A stretch of 64,000 bases of DNA from Callaeas wilsoni (taxonomy: Eukaryota; Chordata; Aves; Passeriformes; Callaeidae). Shown here one piece after another: positions 60,801-64,000 of this stretch. Under the pieces are notes generated by a model. That model saw only the letters and a program-made list of their open reading frames with translations, was not told the DNA's origin and ran no database searches. Numbering within the stretch: position 1 is the stretch's first letter; each line of letters opens with the position of its first letter. The stretch lies in contig VWPU01002875.1 in NCBI GenBank assembly GCA_013398955.1, positions 98,721-162,720 of the forward strand. The letters run 5' to 3'. The position numbers and the translations under genes are program-made.

Positions 60801-63085
60801 GTCACCATGTGCTTTAAAGGGCAAGAGACACAACAGGTTTTTCCCCTTCATCAATGTAGATTCATCAAACTAGAACCCATTTTTCTCTCTTGGCTTTGCC
60901 TAGCAGGTACCATGTAACAGAACTGGCAGACCTGTAAGAGCACTGAAACTACATCACTGAAAGGAATATGCAAACAAAAAGCCCACACTCACCGAGGTCT
61001 CCCATTTTCAACCACATACAAGCCATTCAAACTCCTCCTCTCTACTTCTCCATCTCTCTCATTGAATTTGGGAGAAAAGCCTTCATCACTGTGTGGCAAA
61101 TAAGAATTTAATAGAGACAATTTATAAAACGCAAAAGCTTGTATGCCAGCCATCAGACCCACAACACCCCTTTGACCAATGAGCAGTTTTTACCAGAACT
61201 GGAGTTGCAGGCCCTCCCTTATCTATAGGAGGCTATGAAGTCCTAACCTTTTCTGATGACAGTCCCTCTGTATTTAGTTCTGCAGGCGAAAGTGCAGAAC
61301 TGAAGTATTTAATATTGCATCTCTCTCAATTTTCATTTAGACAAAGTTTTTCAAAGGTATTTTTGTTAAGGTTAGAGTTGTAGAATCACAGAATCATTTT
61401 GGTTGGAAAAGATCCTTAAAATCACCAAGTTCAATGCAGCATTGCCAAGACTACCCCTAAACCATGCCCCCGTGTGTCACATCCAGACAAACAGCTCCAG
61501 GGATGGTGACTCCACCACTTCCCTGGGCAGCCTGTTCCAGCGCCTCAGAAACTTTTTGGTGAAGAAATGTTTCCTAATATCCAGTCTAAACCTCCTCTGG
61601 CACAATGTGAGGCTATTTCCTCTCATCCTATCTCTTGTTACTAACGAGACAGAAGAACTGACACCTCCATTGTTACATAGTCACAAAAAAATTACTGTAA
61701 CTAATTCAACCTTTCACATTTCCTGAGTCAGCGAGCTCACTTCAAGAACTACAATTACACTTTCTTTTTTTGTGTCACATTCCAACCATGAACAAACAAA
61801 CAAGTGTATCACCAAAATGTTCTTCCAAATTGTTAAGGAGAATTAGGAGATTTTTATTTAGCTCACAACACAGAGAAACACTTGCACAGCATCAACAGCT
61901 GTCCATTATTCCAAGCTCAACCATTAGCTCAGTAAAATCATGTGTCAAAGACCTTCACAACAAACCCAAACAACTCAGTTCTCTAACCACCACTTTTCTT
62001 AATCTTGACTTTGACACATCACTGCAGAATCACACATCACTTAAGATGATCTTGTTAACTCAGTTCACGACTATTTCCTGCTTCCATGTTCACAGGGGAA
62101 AAGAGCCACCATTTCCACTCACTTGATTTGGGGATCTGCCCAACTGGGTCCAGCCAAAACAGACTTTGCAGTGTACTCCACAGGATTATAATCTTTCCAC
62201 TCAGTCAGCCAGCCCACTTTATCTTCAGGAACTTGGCTACGCTCAGTGTGTGATCCTGGATATGGGGAGGTGAGAGCTTTGCTGTGGTGGAACTTCATAT
62301 TGTAACTGTTGAACATGTTTACAAGATGAAGATGGGACCAACAGCTTGCAGACAAGCTACTAAAAGAAAAAGAAAAAAATAACATCTCATTAATTAGGTT
62401 TTAACCTGCTATTTAATCCCACATATCCAACATTATAGCAAGCAGAATAGACTCAGCTGTTTCACAGAATCAATTTGGTTGGAAAAGACCTTTGAGATCA
62501 TCGCATCCAACCTATGATCAAATACCACCGTGTCACCTCGACCATGGCACTGAGCACCACGTCCAGTCTTTCCTTAAACACTTTTGGGGATGGTGACTCC
62601 ACCACCTCCCTGCGCAGCCCATTTCAACGTCTAATGAAAGTAGAAGAAATTCCTCTTAATATTCAACTCACAAAACACCTGAAGTTCACTAAACAACCCT
62701 TTAATAGAGACATGGAAAAGGGCAAAACCGCTCCTGTACTTCTCAGTAATTACATCACTTTATGGGACAGCCCCCCTTTTTTTCTCCCCCGCCCCAAAGA
62801 AACACCTTGAGGGACACCGCACGCCTCGGCCAAGCTCCCCCTCGGCGGGCAGGGGTGCACGGCAGCCCCGGGATCTCGGCCGGGCCATGAGGCGGCTGCG
62901 CCCGGCGGAACAGGCCGCCGACCGCCAGCAGCGACACCGGAGTCCGACCCGGGCTCCGCCCGGCTCCGCCACAGCCCGCGGTACCTGTGGGCCGGGCGGC
63001 GCTGGGCAGCGCCCCGGGCGCCCAGCAGGACGGAGAACGAGAGCACGGCCACCGCTCGAGGCAAGGCTCCGACCGGCAGCGGCAT
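57635..63085 (-). CDS. NUDT9: ADP-ribose pyrophosphatase, mitochondrial (NUDIX hydrolase 9)
   Basis: Hydrolyses free ADP-ribose to AMP and ribose 5-phosphate; mitochondrial, and homologous to the C-terminal domain of the TRPM2 channel. Eight coding exons total 1041 nt, 346 residues (human 350), and all junctions keep frame. An Arg-containing hydrophobic N-terminus ([20 protein letters not shown]) fits a targeting peptide. The middle is nearly identical to mammals: [56 protein letters not shown]. The Nudix box starts at Gly 212 (GMVDPGE, seven residues, REFEEEAL), with the catalytic glutamates present and the usual box glycine replaced, as is normal for NUDT9. The start chosen is ATG 63083-63085, because it gives the human-like length; the frame stays open to an ATG at 63334. 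Confidence 0.97.
58764..58848 (-). CDS. NUDT9: NUDT9 coding exon 7
   Basis: Acceptor GCCTTATAG, donor GTAAAC. It encodes [20 protein letters not shown] and NYHDETG, a highly conserved segment. Confidence 0.96.
59093..59239 (-). CDS. NUDT9: NUDT9 coding exon 6, Nudix box
   Basis: Acceptor CCTCTAAG, donor GTGAGC, 49 codons in phase 0. It contains the Nudix box GMVDPGEK...REFEEEAL and [11 protein letters not shown]. Confidence 0.96.
59408..59519 (-). CDS. NUDT9: NUDT9 coding exon 5
   Basis: Acceptor TTGCTGCAG, donor GTAAGG. It encodes [20 protein letters not shown] and [10 protein letters not shown]. Confidence 0.96.
60394..60480 (-). CDS. NUDT9: NUDT9 coding exon 4
   Basis: Acceptor GTATTTCAG, donor GTAATG. 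It encodes [20 protein letters not shown] and HAADPVVT. Confidence 0.96.
60670..60750. repeat. (AAAC)n-type A/C-rich simple repeat
   Basis: A variable AAAC/AAAAC tract in NUDT9 intron 3. Confidence 0.8.
60993..61088 (-). CDS. NUDT9: NUDT9 coding exon 3
   Basis: Acceptor GCCACACAG, donor GTGAGT. It encodes [20 protein letters not shown] and [12 protein letters not shown]. Confidence 0.95.
61379..61640 (-). mobile_element. CR1 LINE 3' fragment in NUDT9 intron 2
   Basis: Reverse complement of the CR1 3' end: AGAATCACAGAATCATTTTG, GTGTCACATCCAGACAAACA, TGGTGACTCCACCACTTCCC, GGTGAAGAAATGTTTCC. It lies between exons 3 and 2. Confidence 0.9.
62123..62359 (-). CDS. NUDT9: NUDT9 coding exon 2
   Basis: Acceptor TTCTTTTAG, donor GTGAGT, phase 2 in and out. 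It encodes [18 protein letters not shown], then [15 protein letters not shown] and [17 protein letters not shown]. Confidence 0.95.
62462..62676 (-). mobile_element. CR1 LINE 3' fragment in NUDT9 intron 1
   Basis: Reverse complement of the CR1 3' end: CACAGAATCAATTTGGTTGG, CACCGTGTCACCTCGACCAT, TCCTTAAACAC, TGGTGACTCCACCACCTCCC. Same orientation as the copy at 61379 but a different subfamily or age. Confidence 0.9.
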
Positions 63086-63992
63086 CGGCCCCGCTGCGAT
63101 CGCACTGCGGCAGGAGCGACCCCGCCTCCGCCTCAGCGCTGGGCCGGGACCGGGGCCGAGAGTGGGGCGCTGGGCCGGCGATGCGAGGCAGCCCGCTCCG
63201 GGGATGCCGCTCCCCGCCGAGCCACGGGCAGCACCGCCCGCCCCGCGCTGTACAAGCTGGCCCCGCATTGGCAGGAGCGGCGCCAATGGCAGCGCCCGGT
63301 GCCGAGTCAGGCTGGGATGGAGCTCCGTCCCCACGGCAGCCCCGCAGTGCCGGGACGTGCAGTGGCACTCGGGAAGAGGTTGCTAACACACCCGTGTTTT
63401 GGCTGCCGCTGGGAAGCGCTCCCACAGCATCAGCGCTGTGTCCCGAACATTCCCAGCCCCAGCAGTGGACATGACCGTGGGAGGGGACATAACTAGGCCA
63501 GCTGACCCAAACCGACCAAAGAGTTATTCCATGCCACATGCCGTCAGCTCACATATAAAAGATAACGAAAGGAGGAGGAGGAAGGGGAGGGCATTCGTTA
63601 TTTACAGTGTTTGCCTTCCGGCGCGACCGATGTGCGTGCAGAAGCCCTGCTTCCCGCACGGAAGTAGAGAGTAAACTTTTCTCTTTTTTATCGTTTACTT
63701 TAGTCAGCTATCTTACCCCAAAGTAGGAATCTCCCTCTCCTGCGTTATTTTTCCTCCCCTGTAGAGCTGGGAAGGCGGAGCGACGGAGCAACTCAGTGCG
63801 CACCACCCCCAGCGGCGGCCGAACCCCCTCACGCCCTCGGCCTGGCCCCGCCCACGGACACCCCCCCACACCCAGCCGCGCTCTGATTGGGCGCCGAACG
63901 CCGGGGGCGTGGCCTCGGCAGGCTGTGGCCAGGCGGGCGGCGGTGGCCGGGCCCTGGCGCAGTTTGGGCACCTGCGGAGCTCCGGGAAAACA
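62780..63992. promoter_or_regulatory. CpG-rich bidirectional promoter region NUDT9 / HSD17B11
   Basis: Dense CpG and GC-rich sequence spans NUDT9 exon 1 and the gap to the divergent start at 63993. Sites seen: a close pair of opposed CCAAT boxes (GCATTGGC near 63265 and GCCAATGG near 63283), a reverse CCAAT GATTGG at 63885-63890, and GC boxes (CCCCGCCC near 63846, GGGGGCGTGG near 63903). A TATAAAA also occurs at 63554. Human NUDT9 and HSD17B11 are likewise head to head. Confidence 0.7.
62985..63085 (-). CDS. NUDT9: NUDT9 coding exon 1
   Basis: ATG at 63085 to donor CCACAG|GTACCG, 33 codons plus 2 nt. The phase-2 end joins exactly to exon 2 to give ...PAH-S-SLSAS. The N-terminus is basic and hydrophobic, as for mitochondrial import. 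Confidence 0.85.
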
Positions 63993-64000
63993 ATGAATTT
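63993..64000 (+). CDS. HSD17B11: Possible start of HSD17B11 (first 8 bases only)
   Basis: The last bases read ACA-ATG-AAT-TT, giving M-N-F. Human HSD17B11 begins MKFLLDI, the gene is the divergent neighbour of NUDT9, and the ATG has A at -3 at the edge of the CpG-rich block. The call rests on position and three residues only. Confidence 0.5.

Noticed and set aside
1..64000. CRISPR arrays, operons, riboswitches, tRNA or rRNA genes
   Set aside because: This is vertebrate nuclear DNA with spliced genes; no regularly spaced repeats or RNA gene signatures were seen.

Overview
The window is nuclear DNA from a bird. It carries the SIBLING/SCPP mineralised-tissue gene cluster and its flanking genes, in the order known from vertebrates: (SPP1 expected off the left edge) - MEPE/ovocleidin-116 - IBSP - DMP1 - SPARCL1 - NUDT9 - HSD17B11. 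Evidence for a bird is the large MEPE last exon of ovocleidin-116 type, several CR1 LINE 3' ends, short introns, and no recognisable DSPP between DMP1 and SPARCL1. I cannot name the species.

Layout. 1-3.0 kb is intergenic with one CR1. Three secreted acidic phosphoprotein genes lie on the minus strand: MEPE (coding 3402-7355), IBSP (10469-14007) and DMP1 (23873-26217). Each has a signal-peptide exon, phase-0 introns and one large acidic or Thr/Gly-rich last exon. Each also has a likely non-coding exon 1 behind a TATA-like box and a CCAAT-like motif in reverse orientation. 15-23 kb is intergenic with two CR1s and a GC-rich block near 21-22 kb. 27.2-45.0 kb is a gene-poor, increasingly AT-rich interval where mammals carry DSPP. 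SPARCL1 (hevin; avian QR1) is on the plus strand with ten coding exons (45048-54251). NUDT9, a mitochondrial ADP-ribose pyrophosphatase, is convergent on the minus strand with eight coding exons (57635-63085). A CpG-rich block at the right edge separates NUDT9 from a divergent start codon at 63993 that fits the first codons of HSD17B11.

How the genes relate. MEPE, IBSP, DMP1 and SPARCL1 are secretory calcium-binding phosphoprotein relatives. Their products bind mineral, collagen or integrins in bone and, for ovocleidin-116, eggshell. NUDT9 and HSD17B11 are unrelated housekeeping neighbours that anchor the synteny. Exon boundaries were placed by hand from AG/GT sites, reading frame and remembered family sequence. 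All eight NUDT9 and ten SPARCL1 exons join in frame. Non-coding first exons are inferred and less certain.
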